From: Baffinella frigidus
Taxonomy: Eukaryota > Cryptophyceae > Cryptomonadales > Baffinellaceae
Reading direction: 5' to 3'
DNA length: 12,748 nucleotides
NCBI GenBank assembly: GCA_026770585.1
Contig: MU646710.1
Span: 310,573 to 323,320 of the forward strand
A program made the translations under genes and the position numbers. Below, piece after piece: positions 7,202 to 12,748 of this stretch. Each line of letters starts with the position of its first letter. Positions within the stretch are counted from its first letter, which is position 1. The notes beneath the pieces were generated by a model that was not told where the DNA came from, searched no databases, and saw only the letters and a program-made list of their open reading frames with translations.

Positions 7202-10200
7202 CTGTGAAGGAGGGATACAGAGGGGTTAGAGGGTTGCCTCGCTCAAGGGGCCACCCGTCCCCATAGCACCGCCATAGGGCCCTAGATAGGCCTACTGTAG
7301 GGTCCTACGGGAGTGCCCCGCGATCATCTCCCCCGCGGATTGGTACCTGTAAAGGGGTTTGGGGTTCAGGGTTTAGCAGAGATACATGTGGTCAGGAGGG
7401 ATTTAGGGGTTGAGGTGACAGGGGTGTCAGGAGGGAGACAGGGGCTTAGGGCGATCATCTCCCCTGCCGCCTGGTACCTGTCCAGGAGGGGTGACCGAGG
7501 GTTACAGGGGTTACTCAAAACTACATGTACGGGCACGCGCCGTCCCTTGGTTGCGCGCATGCTCGTAGGACTAGCGGTGCGTGCCCTTATTCGCGAGTAT
7601 CCCTGAAGTCCACTCCAGGGCACAAGTCAAAATTTCAGAACGCGACGTTTCGCTTGAAGGTGTTTGGTGTTTCGGGTTTCGGGTTTCGGGTTTCGGGTTT
7701 TGGGGTACCGTTTGCCGGGGTGGCGAACGCCTTCTACGAATAATCCCAAGGGGGGAGATGTAGCTTCATGTACTCCAACAAACCCTCAGCCGAACACCGA
7801 AACCCTACACCTACACTCAAACCCCTAAACCTAAACCCTAAACTTAAAACCTAAAGGCGTACAGGTTGTCGGGGTTCTTGGCCTACCGTACACTCGTACA
7901 CTCATAGGAATGAATCAGGTTCCTGTATTCCAACTAGCCCCCTCAACACACACCCCTACACACCTGTACCCTAACCTGCATTCCAAACCCTGAATCGGTA
8001 CCGGTTGTCGGGGTTCTTGGCGAGGGCCTTCTCGACCACCCTCTGGAAGTGCGCTGTCACGCCCGTCTGCGCCTGAATAGGTTTACGGTTTAGGGTTGTC
8101 AAGAGGGCCCACTTAAATCCTGCGGGAGGGCCTAATTAAATCCTGTGGGAGGGCCTAATTAAAATGGCATGCCTGTTTCCCGCAGGCGCCTAACTAAACC
8201 GCATGTTGCCTACTTAAATCGCATGCCTGTGCCTAATTAAATCGTGTGTATCTCTAGCTCGACCACCCGCTAAAAGTGCGCTGTGACGCCCGTCTGCGCC
8301 TGTTTCGGTTTACGGTTTAGAGTTGGTTGTCAAGAGGGTGAGAGCCTAATTGAACCGCATGACCGTGGCTAATTAAATCATATATGTCTGACTCCCGAAG
8401 GCGCCAAATCAAATATGCTGGCTCGACCACCCGCTGGAAGTGCGCTGAGACGTCTGCGTCTGCGCCTGAATCGGTTCAGGGTATAGGGTATAGGGTATAG
8501 GGTATATGGTGTAGGGTATAGGGTATAGGGTATAGGGTATAGGGTTTAGGGTTTAGGGTTTAGGGTTCAGGGTTCAGGGTTTAGGTTTCAGGGTTAGGGT
8601 TTAGGAGTTTGAGGTTTGAGGGTTGAGGTTTGAGGTTTGAGGTTTGAGGTTTGAGGGTTGAGGGTTGAGGGTTGAGGGTTGCGGGTTGAGTGTTGAGTGT
8701 TGAGTGTTGAGTGTTGAGTGTTGAGTGTTGAGGTTTGAGGGTTGAGGGTGAGGGTGAAGGTTGAGGGGAAACCCTCTGGCCTGCGCAGACAGAAAAACCA
8801 ACTCCAAACAAAACTAACGGGAGTCGGAGCATGCAGCAAACTCAAAAAAAAACAATTGGGGTCGGAGCACTGAGTTTGCTGCATGTTGGACTTAAGTCCC
8901 TCCTGATTCTCTCAAGTAGACACATGGGCTAAAGTCACCCCCGATCCTCTGAAGTCACACCTCTAAAGTCACCGATTCTCTAAAGTACACACCTGGGTCG
9001 CAAGGTCTGGGACGGGCTTTGTCATCAGCGCCTGCACGATGTTCAAAAAGACCGATTCTCACGCCCACCCTGGAGATAATTCTGAGGCAAATTGGACCTT
9101 GGCTTGGGTAGATTTTCAAGGGGATGTACTGTGAATCGCAGTACATCCCCTTGAAAATCTACCCAATCAAACATCCAATTTGCCTCAGAGTTGTCTCCAG
9201 GGTGGGACTGCTCTCTAAAGTCACGCCCGATCCTCCAAAGTCACACCACTGTGGGCAAAGTCATCCATGGGGTTCTAAAGTCAACACCCCTGGGCTAAAG
9301 TCACTCCCGATCCTCTAAAGTGAATTTAGTAAAGTCGACACACATGGGCCCAAGTCACTCCCGGTTCTCTGAAGTCTCTCCTCTAAAGTCACCGAGTCTC
9401 TAAAGTACACACCTGGGACGAAAGGTCTGGGACGGGCTGGGTCATCAGCGCCTGCACGATGTTCACGAATACCTGCTTTCGGGTTTGGGGTTTGGGGTTT
9501 GGGGTTTGGGGTTTGGGGTTTGGGGTTTGGGTTTTGGGGTTTTGGGTTTTGGGTTTTGGGTTTTGGGTTTTGGGTTTTGGGTTTGGGGTTTGGAAGTTAG
9601 GTTTATGGTTTAAGGCTCAGAGTTAGGGTTCATTGTTTCATGTTCATTAATTGTAGTTTATTCTTTCTCGTTTCATGTTCCATGTTTCTTGTTTATGCTT
9701 CATAATTCTTAGTTTTATTCATCTAATCTTTATTATTTAGGGTTTGGGTTTAGAGTGTAAACCGGGCCGTCAAACGGCAGCTTCCCGGTGACCGCGTGGT
9801 ACATGAGGACGCCGACCGCGAACAGGTCTGAGCGCCCGTCCACCAACCTGCAGTCAAACACAGTTTAGGGTTTAGGGTTTATGGTTGAGGGTTTATGGTT
9901 TATGGTTTAGGATTTAGGGTTTGGGGTTTAAGGTTTAGGGTTTAGGGTTTAGCGGGGAATCGCGACGGTTCGCGTCAGCGCGCTGGGCACCTTGAACCTT
10001 CAATTTTCAACCCTCAACCTTCAACCCTCAACCCTTTCATCGCAGGCTCAGTGACTTGAAACTCAACGGTTCAAGTCAGCGCATCGTCACAGAGAAAGGA
10101 ACTGATTCAGCGATCTTCGCAAAGAGGGTAGCCCACTGAGGGCTGGACGGTGTTGACAGGCAGCTTGAACGTCGCGTTGCTGACCATCCCAGGCTCCCAC

Positions 10201-12594
10201 CACCCCCGAACCCGCTACAAGTCTATTGTAAAACCAGAATCCGGTACAAACTTAACGCCCCGGCACACACTGGATGTAAGCGCACCGGCCGGTAGCCTGC
10301 TCCGGAGACATGTACTGGGGCATGGTGTTGACGGGGAGCTTGAAGGTCGCGTTGGAGATCATCTCAGGTTCCCACCCCGCGAGACCAAGCCCCAGCAGCG
10401 TCACGCCCTGGTCATGTTTTTGTGGTTTAGGAGTTTCGGGTTGAGGCGTTTGGGGTGTGGGGTTGAGGGGTTTGGGGTTTAGGTCGTCTCGGGTTCCCGC
10501 CCGGCGGCTGGGCCCAGCCCGAGGAGCGTCACGCCCTGTGGGGGGGTTGGGGGTTGTGCTTTATGGTCTGTGGCTTGCAACTTAGGGATTAGGGTTTAGG
10601 ACCGAGCCCGAGGAGAATTAGGACATGCAGTTTTGGGTTTGGAGATTTCGGTTAAGGGTTCTGGGTATTGGATTAAGGGTTTAGGTGTTGCAGGGTTTAG
10701 GTGTCGACGTCATAGAAATTTTCCTGTGAGCCTGGGCGGGGGGCTACCGCGGGGGTGAGGAAGACGTTGTGGTAATGTTGGGATTGCGCGGCGATTTGCG
10801 CAGGGATTGGAGCCATTTTTGAGCTGAACTTACTTCTAGGGATTCAATGTATACCTGTTTTTTTACCAGAAATTCTTTAGATGGACGCCTTGCGAAAAAT
10901 AATTTAGTATGAGCTGGGAATAAATACTGGGTTGGGTTGGGGGGTACCGCGGGGGTGAGGAAGACGTTGTGGGGGGTGATGTTGGAGTGCGAGAGCCCGG
11001 ATTGCGCGGCCTCGTCCAGTGCTCCGAGAACCTCGACTGCCACCCGATGCACCTGAAAAATCAACAATGGATGAAAATTCGAAAAATCAACAATATATGA
11101 AAAAACGACGGTGATGGCGCTAAGCTGTCAGCTTTTGGCAATAAATTGAAGGTGTAGGGTTTAGGGTTTAGGGTTTCAGGATTTAGGGTATAGGGTTTAG
11201 GGTTTGGGTTTAGGGTTTAGGATTTAGGGTTTCGGGTATAGGGTTTCGGGTTTCGGGTTTAGGGTTTGGACCTGATGCTCAGTGAGGCACTGGCCGTGTG
11301 CCGCCTTGACTGCCATAGCCTGAAGTAGGGCTTAGAATTTAGGGTTTAGGGTTTGGGGTTTAGAGTTTAGAGTTAGGGTTCAGGGAGACTGCGGATCAGA
11401 AACAGCACCCTTGAACCCGAAACCCTAATGTACAGCCTTGACCCCCATAGAATGAAGTGGTGACTGCGGATTAGAAACAGAAACCGTAAACCGTTGAGAA
11501 ACCCTGCACCCCAAACCCGCAATGAGGACTGCGGATCAAAACTAGAAAGCCTCGACCGCCATAGCCTGAAGTGGTGACTGCGGATCAGATACATCAACCC
11601 TGCACCCTACAGCATCCCTGAGGACTCCGGTTCAGAAATAGCAAATGGGAGTGCATATCAGGCCCCCAACGGCGTTGGGGGGGGGGTTCACGGCTCTTTT
11701 GGGTTTCGGGTTTCGGGTTTCGAGTTTCGAGTTTCGAGTTTCGAGTTTCGGGTTTCGGGTTTAGAGGTTGGGAGGTGCCTCGGCAAGCGTCTGGCGCTCG
11801 AGAAGCTGGAGCCACGCAAACATCCGCCCTTGCTGCAGTCCTTCGTCTCTCGCTCTACCAAAATTACTACACAATCGGGCCATACTAGCAACAGTAAAAA
11901 GATTTTGTGTAGTGATTTACGTCTAGTATGACCCAACTGTGAAGTAATTTTCGTTGGTGGGTAACTACCCCCCCCCCCGTTTACGCAGCTCAGGGTGTAG
12001 GGTAGGGTGTAGGGTTGGTGCCTCGGCGAGCGTCTGCCCCTCGAGAAGTTGGAGGCACGCAAACATGCGCCCTTGCTGCAGCCCGAAGTCCACAACCTAG
12101 TGCAGGGCTTGGGGTTAAGTGTTTAGCGCTTATTGTTTATTGTGTAGTGTTTTGTGTTTTGTGTTTAGTGTTCAGTGTTTAGTGTTTGGTGTTTAGGGAT
12201 GCATTTTTAGGGTTGAGAGTCGACGACCTGCAGTGACATACGGGCGGGTGTTTGGCAGGAAGGTGTACGCTAGAGGGGTGGGAGGGGGGATGAGACCCGG
12301 CACACGTTGCGCGACCCCTACACCCCAACCCCCAAACCCCACACCCTCTAAACCCTCACCCTGAACCCCGCACTCTTACAGGTGGTCCAGCGACTGAAGG
12401 ACCACCTTGATCTCCCAGGTGGGGCAGGGGGGGCAGGGGGGCAGGAGGGACAGGAGAGAAAGGGGGGAAACGTGGGAAAGGGGGTGGCAGAGGGGACACC
12501 CGAAACCCGAAGCCGAAACCCGAAACAAAGGTTACAAGGCTGGGAGGGGGGGTGGGACCCGGCACACGTTGCGCGACTCAAGCCGCTGGACCAC
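7117..12594 (-). CDS. Partial split gene for a PknB-like predicted pseudokinase
   Basis: Nine minus-strand exons join in frame: 12594-12559, 12096-12022, 11319-11272, 11052-10948, 10407-10286, 9847-9763, 9472-9413, 8072-8002 and 7201-7117 (TAG stop). They give 228 residues covering the kinase fold from the end of helix C to the last helix. Landmarks in order are RLESRNVCR (helix C to beta 4), LLEGQTLAE (hinge), VAVEVLGALDEAAQSG (helix E), HSNITPHNVFL (catalytic loop), VTLLGLGLAG (DFG region), QYMSPEQATG (APE region), RSDLFAVGVLMYHAVTGKLP (helix F), LMTQPVPDL and ALAKNPDNRYQSAGEMIADL. The family normally has HRDxKPxN and DFG. Here both aspartates and the loop lysine are replaced, so catalysis is unlikely; this is inference. 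The glycine loop and beta-3 lysine lie beyond the right edge. Exon order, phase and domain order all agree, so the gene model is strong. Its substrate or partner is unknown. Confidence 0.85.
7292..7346 (-). CDS. Alternative terminal exon, copy B
   Basis: The acceptor is ctttacag|G, in the same phase as copy A. It encodes YQSAGEMIAGHSRRTLQ and a TAG stop. The first 27 bases match copy A, then the sequence passes into the dispersed CCTACNGTAGGGTCCTA-type repeat, which supplies the tail and stop. It could be an alternative last exon or a dead copy; transcripts are needed to tell. Confidence 0.4.
7366..7477 (-). CDS. Alternative terminal exon, copy C
   Basis: The acceptor is ctggacag|G, in the same phase as copies A and B, and this copy is met first after exon 8. 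It encodes YQAAGEMIALSPCLPPDT, then a Pro/Thr/Ser-rich tail ending CISAKP and TGA. The kinase-like part ends after EMIA; the tail is translated from degenerate repeat sequence. It may be an alternative last exon or a dead copy. Confidence 0.4.
7707..7882 (-). pseudogene. Degenerate partial copies of exon 8
   Basis: Bases 7861-7882 repeat the AKNPDN-coding part of exon 8 almost exactly on the minus strand. Bases 7707-7737 hold a weaker copy (GGCGTTCGCCACCCCGGCAA on the minus strand) with a 3-base deletion and substitutions. Neither keeps the exon start. Confidence 0.5.
8002..8072 (-). CDS. Pseudokinase exon 8 (subdomain XI)
   Basis: The acceptor is attcag|GCGCAGACG and the donor AACCG|GTACCG. 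It encodes AQTGVTAHFQRVVEKALAK then NPDN plus the first two bases of Arg. ALAKNPDNR is the standard kinase subdomain XI motif around the conserved Arg. Broken copies lie at 8258-8299, 8422-8465, 7861-7882 and more faintly near 7707-7737. This copy is the only one that is both intact and in phase. Confidence 0.88.
8106..8252. repeat. GCCTAATTAAATC short tandem repeats in intron 7
   Basis: gggcctaattaaatcctgtg-type units recur several times with variation (cctacttaaatcgcatg, gcctaattaaatcgtgt). A smaller group is at 8344-8375. They lie between the exon 8 copies. Confidence 0.75.
8258..8299 (-). pseudogene. Exon 8 copy with a nonsense change
   Basis: The acceptor aaacag and the codons for AQTGVTAHF are kept, but the next codon is TAG where exon 8 has CAG (Gln). 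Homology ends after the VV codons. This is a dead copy of the first half of exon 8. Confidence 0.65.
8422..8465 (-). pseudogene. Exon 8 copy with a frameshift
   Basis: It starts GCGCAGACG after an intact attcag acceptor. It then carries two extra bases and substitutions before rejoining exon 8 at AGCGCACTTCCAG, so the frame is lost. Homology ends near the codons for VVE. Confidence 0.65.
8479..8770 (+). repeat. Variant heptamer arrays: TATAGGG, TTTAGGG, TTGAGGG
   Basis: Blocks change in order: gggtata units (8479-8543), gggttta (8544-8600), then gaggttt, gagggtt and gagtgtt units. Each block is fairly uniform, suggesting local spread of a variant unit. The G-rich strand is plus, so intron 7 of the minus-strand gene is C-rich. 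Confidence 0.9.
8830..8885. repeat. Perfect 15-bp inverted repeat
   Basis: catgcagcaaactca (8830-8844) is the exact reverse complement of 8871-8885, with a 26-base loop that contains a run of nine A bases. GTCGGAGCA also occurs twice within it. Confidence 0.9.
8993..9052 (-). pseudogene. Exon 7 copy lacking its acceptor
   Basis: The 20 codons stay open and read VFLNIVQALMTKPVPDLATQ, against VFVNIVQALMTQPVPDLSSQ in exon 7. The donor CAG|GTGTG is intact. The acceptor AG is replaced by CG (gaatcg|GTC), so normal splicing would fail. The nearest upstream AG would put it out of phase. Confidence 0.7.
9064..9206. repeat. Hairpin with 68-bp arms and 7-base loop
   Basis: Bases 9064-9131 and 9139-9206 are reverse complements with seven mismatches, five of them in one 7-base patch (9097-9103). 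The inner 27 bases pair perfectly around tgaatcg. It sits in intron 7, between exon 7 and its duplicate. Confidence 0.93.
9413..9472 (-). CDS. Pseudokinase exon 7 (helix G region)
   Basis: The acceptor is aagcag|GTATTCG and the donor CAG|GTGTGTAC. The 20 codons read VFVNIVQALMTQPVPDLSSQ, matching the subdomain X stretch between PFDGP and the last helices. Entry and exit are in phase 0. A near-identical 20-codon copy lies downstream at 8993-9052. Confidence 0.85.
9478..9600 (+). repeat. TTTGGGG/TTTTGGG array
   Basis: Repeated gggtttg units turn into gggtttt units and back. This lies in intron 6, directly upstream of the exon 7 acceptor on the minus strand, where it reads as C/A-rich sequence. 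Confidence 0.9.
9763..9847 (-). CDS. Pseudokinase exon 6 (helix F)
   Basis: The acceptor is ctgcag|GTTGGTGGAC and the donor CCG|GTTTAC. It encodes LVDGRSDLFAVGVLMYHAVT followed by GKLPFDGP. The DxRSDLFxxGVxxYxxxTGxxPF pattern is highly characteristic of kinase subdomain IX, and the helix F Asp is kept. This is the clearest exon of the gene and the only one for which I see no flanking duplicate. Confidence 0.93.
9868..9953 (+). repeat. TTTAGGG array in intron 5
   Basis: About a dozen TTTAGGG/TTTATGG units lie just upstream of exon 6 on the minus strand. On the sense strand they read CCCTAAA. Confidence 0.85.
10149..10206 (-). pseudogene. Partial copy of exon 5, middle part
   Basis: On the minus strand this reads GWWEPGMVSNATFKLPVNT, close to GWEPEMISNATFKLPVNT in exon 5. 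Homology stops before the MPQYMSPEQ motif and the copy runs into unrelated sequence. It lies downstream of exon 5, inside intron 5. Confidence 0.7.
10286..10407 (-). CDS. Pseudokinase exon 5 (DFG region to APE region)
   Basis: The acceptor is gaccag|GGCGTGACG and the donor GGCCG|GTGCGC, leaving two bases that complete Arg with the next exon. It encodes GVTLLGLGLAGWEPEMI, then SNATFKLPVNT and MPQYMSPEQATG. QYMSPEQ is the usual APE-region motif of bacterial-type Ser/Thr kinases. The VKLLDFGLA position reads VTLLGLGLA, so the metal-binding Asp is lost. Partial copies lie at 10483-10535 and 10149-10206. Confidence 0.9.
10483..10535 (-). pseudogene. Partial copy of exon 5, first part
   Basis: It has an intact acceptor (ccacag|GGCGTGACG) and reads GVTLLGLGPAAGREPET, matching the start of exon 5 (GVTLLGLGLAGWEPEM). 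Homology ends after about 50 bases in a heptamer array. It lies upstream of exon 5, so it could compete for splicing. Confidence 0.7.
10742..10790 (-). pseudogene. Deletion derivative of exon 4
   Basis: Bases 10742-10772 match 10942-10972, the end of exon 4 and its donor, with one difference, exactly 200 bases apart. The copy keeps HNVFLTPA and the donor, but most of helix E and the catalytic loop are missing. Confidence 0.75.
10948..11052 (-). CDS. Pseudokinase exon 4 (helix E and catalytic loop)
   Basis: The acceptor is tttcag|GTGCATCGG and the donor GCG|GTACCC. The 35 codons begin VHRVAVEVLGALDEAAQSG, a clear helix E, followed by LSHSNITPHNVFLTPA in the place of the HRDLKPxNVLLT loop. The loop His and terminal Asn are kept. 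Arg is Ser, the catalytic Asp is Asn, and the Lys is Thr. The donor-side 30 bases are repeated at 10742-10772. Confidence 0.9.
11156..11268 (+). repeat. TTTAGGG/TTTCGGG array in intron 3
   Basis: Heptamers with TATAGGG and TTTCGGG variants occupy the 5' part of intron 3, immediately after the exon 3 donor. Confidence 0.85.
11272..11319 (-). CDS. Pseudokinase exon 3 (helix D)
   Basis: The acceptor is cttcag|GCTATGG and the donor CAG|GTCC. The 16 codons read AMAVKAAHGQCLTEHQ. Placed after LLEGQTLAE and before VHRVAVEVLG they fill the helix D position of the fold in phase 0. The AVK triplet resembles a beta-3 VAIK motif, but its position after the hinge exon argues against that. Degenerate copies of its 5' end occur at 11434-11456 and 11549-11570. 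Confidence 0.75.
11386..11643 (-). repeat. Tandem GACTGCGGATCAGAAACA repeats with exon 3 remnants
   Basis: A unit close to gactgcggatcagaaacag recurs near 11386, 11463, 11526, 11577 and 11625 with changes. Two units are joined to damaged copies of the exon 3 start (11434-11456 and 11549-11570). In the second, the reading AMAVE is soon followed by a stop. This is intron 2. Confidence 0.6.
11700..11763 (+). repeat. TTTCGGG/TTTCGAG array in intron 2
   Basis: Eight or nine heptamers, first gggtttc and then gagtttc units, end beside the exon 2 copy at 11779. Confidence 0.85.
11779..11842 (-). pseudogene. Exon 2 copy with a 7-base deletion
   Basis: From CTGCAGCAAGGG onward it matches exon 2 closely and reads QGRMFAWLQLLERQTLAE, with the same GAG|GCACC end. 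Upstream, GGACTGCAG replaces GGACTTCGGGCTGCAG, so seven bases are missing and the frame is broken. Confidence 0.75.
11860..11951. repeat. Inverted repeat with 29-bp arms, MITE-like
   Basis: aaaattactacacaatcggg and nine more bases (11860-11888) pair with 11923-11951 with four mismatches. A third, partial arm copy (attttgtgtagtgatttac) lies in the 34-base spacer. It is AT-richer than its surroundings and sits between exon 2 and its copy. Confidence 0.8.
12022..12096 (-). CDS. Pseudokinase exon 2 (beta 4, beta 5 and hinge)
   Basis: The acceptor is cactag|GTTGTGGAC. The 25 codons run VVDFGLQQGRMFACLQLLEG then QTLAE, a normal beta 4-beta 5-hinge segment; LLEGxTLxE is a common hinge in bacterial-type kinases. 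No GT follows. The only phase-compatible donor is GAG|GCACC, so the downstream intron appears to be of the GC-AG class. A partial copy of this exon at 11779-11842 keeps the same GAG|GCACC end. Confidence 0.8.
12213..12237 (-). pseudogene. Fragment of exon 2 start
   Basis: The minus strand has ctgcag|GTCGTCGACTCT, which would read VVDS and resembles VVDF at the start of exon 2. Homology stops at once in a heptamer array. Confidence 0.4.
12294..12315 (-). repeat. 22-bp direct copy of exon 1 end
   Basis: These 22 bases are identical to 12556-12577, which cover the second half of exon 1 and its donor (coding for SRNVCR plus GTC). The copy has no upstream coding part. Confidence 0.7.
12371..12411 (+). 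pseudogene. Inverted copy of exon 1
   Basis: Bases 12371-12392 (acceptor and first codons) are the exact reverse complement of 12584-12605. On the plus strand the copy reads VVQRLKDHLDLP and ends CCCAG|GTGGGG, so it has both splice signals but faces the wrong way. Nearby heptamers (12318-12366) also have the opposite orientation, which suggests a local inversion. Confidence 0.55.
12559..12594 (-). CDS. Pseudokinase exon 1 of window (end of helix C to beta 4)
   Basis: The acceptor cttacag precedes GTGGTCCAG and the donor is CGG|GTCCCA. It encodes VVQRLESRNVCR, which matches the stretch just before beta 4 in Ser/Thr kinases. It enters and leaves in phase 0 and reads straight into VVDFG of the next exon. 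It is short and lies next to partial copies at 12294-12315 (same orientation) and 12371-12411 (inverted), so which copy is spliced is less certain than for the later exons. Confidence 0.65.
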
Positions 12595-12606
12595 CTGTAA
12601 GAGTGT

Positions 12607-12748
12607 ATGGTTGAGGGTTTGGGGTTTGGGGTTTGGGGTTTGGGGTTTGGGTTGAAGGTTTGGGGTTTGGGGTTTGGTGTTTGGTGTTTGGTGTTTGGTG
12701 TTTGGTGTTTGGGGTTTGGGGTTTGGGGTTTGGGGTTTGGGGTTTGGG
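12607..12748 (+). repeat. TTTGGGG/TTTGGTG array at the right edge
   Basis: Nearly pure gggtttg units with a block of ggtgttt units run to the window end. No exon is visible here, so the rest of the kinase N-lobe must lie further right. Confidence 0.9.

Larger units (their letters stand above)
8914..9464 (-). repeat. Duplicated 130-bp block carrying exon 7
   Basis: Blocks 8914-9044 and 9331-9464 are homologous throughout. They cover exon 7 or its copy and the downstream intron with CTAAAGTCAC-type short repeats. More of these units lie between the blocks (9217-9320). Confidence 0.8.

Noticed and set aside
6911-7229. Ser/Leu-rich plus-strand frames of 98 to 173 codons
   Set aside because: They are translations of the CT microsatellite and are antisense to the pseudokinase terminal exon.
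8581-8884. Three overlapping minus-strand frames rich in Thr, Leu, Asn, Gln and Pro
   Set aside because: They are simply the translation of TTGAGGG-type heptamers in three frames.
8889-9420. CRISPR-like array of CTAAAGTCAC units
   Set aside because: The units are short, irregularly spaced and variable, lie within a eukaryotic intron, and have no cas genes nearby.
11272-11319. AMAVK read as the beta-3 VAIK lysine motif
   Set aside because: The exon lies after the hinge exon in transcription order and fits helix D in phase, so the match is coincidental.

Overview
The window is eukaryotic nuclear DNA. It has no bacterial-style gene packing, no long open reading frames that behave like genes, and many short exons bounded by GT/AG signals. 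Much of it is degenerate (CCCTAAA)n/(TTTAGGG)n, the plant/green-alga-type telomere heptamer, with TTTGGGG, TATAGGG and TTGAGGG variants. High GC and telomere-like heptamers inside introns fit a repeat-rich unicellular alga or other protist with TTTAGGG telomeres. I cannot name the species from sequence alone.

Right half (minus strand, about 12594 down to 7117): nine exons join in frame through eight introns to give the C-terminal 228 residues of a protein-kinase-fold protein. It resembles the bacterial-type Ser/Thr kinase (PknB-like) family, with an MSPEQ motif and an RSDLFAVGVLMY segment. The N-lobe start lies beyond the right edge. The catalytic loop reads HSNITPHN instead of HRDxKxxN, and the DFG position reads GLG, so this is predicted to be a pseudokinase. 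Almost every exon has one or more degenerate partial copies in the flanking introns. The last exon exists in three copies, each with a usable acceptor and a different C-terminal tail. Introns are filled with telomere-like heptamers, mostly in C-rich orientation on the sense strand.

Left end (plus strand, 1 to about 1618 or 1788): short exon-like islands sit inside a 1.1 kb degenerate CCCTAAA array. They can be joined in phase into an unrecognised charged, helix-rich protein. This reconstruction is less certain than the kinase.

Middle (about 1800-7100): this part is dominated by dispersed and inverted repeats: foldback elements with GTACCCCTGTA-type ends, an 80-bp inverted repeat, a cluster of hairpins at 5452-5629 and CT microsatellites. 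Two coding-like patches lie among them. One is on the minus strand at about 4150-4760, with its frame disturbed near an 11-bp minisatellite. The other is a Tyr/Pro-rich set of plus-strand exons at 4873-5463.

The most interesting signal is the pseudokinase gene broken up by telomere-like introns and surrounded by duplicated exon pieces.
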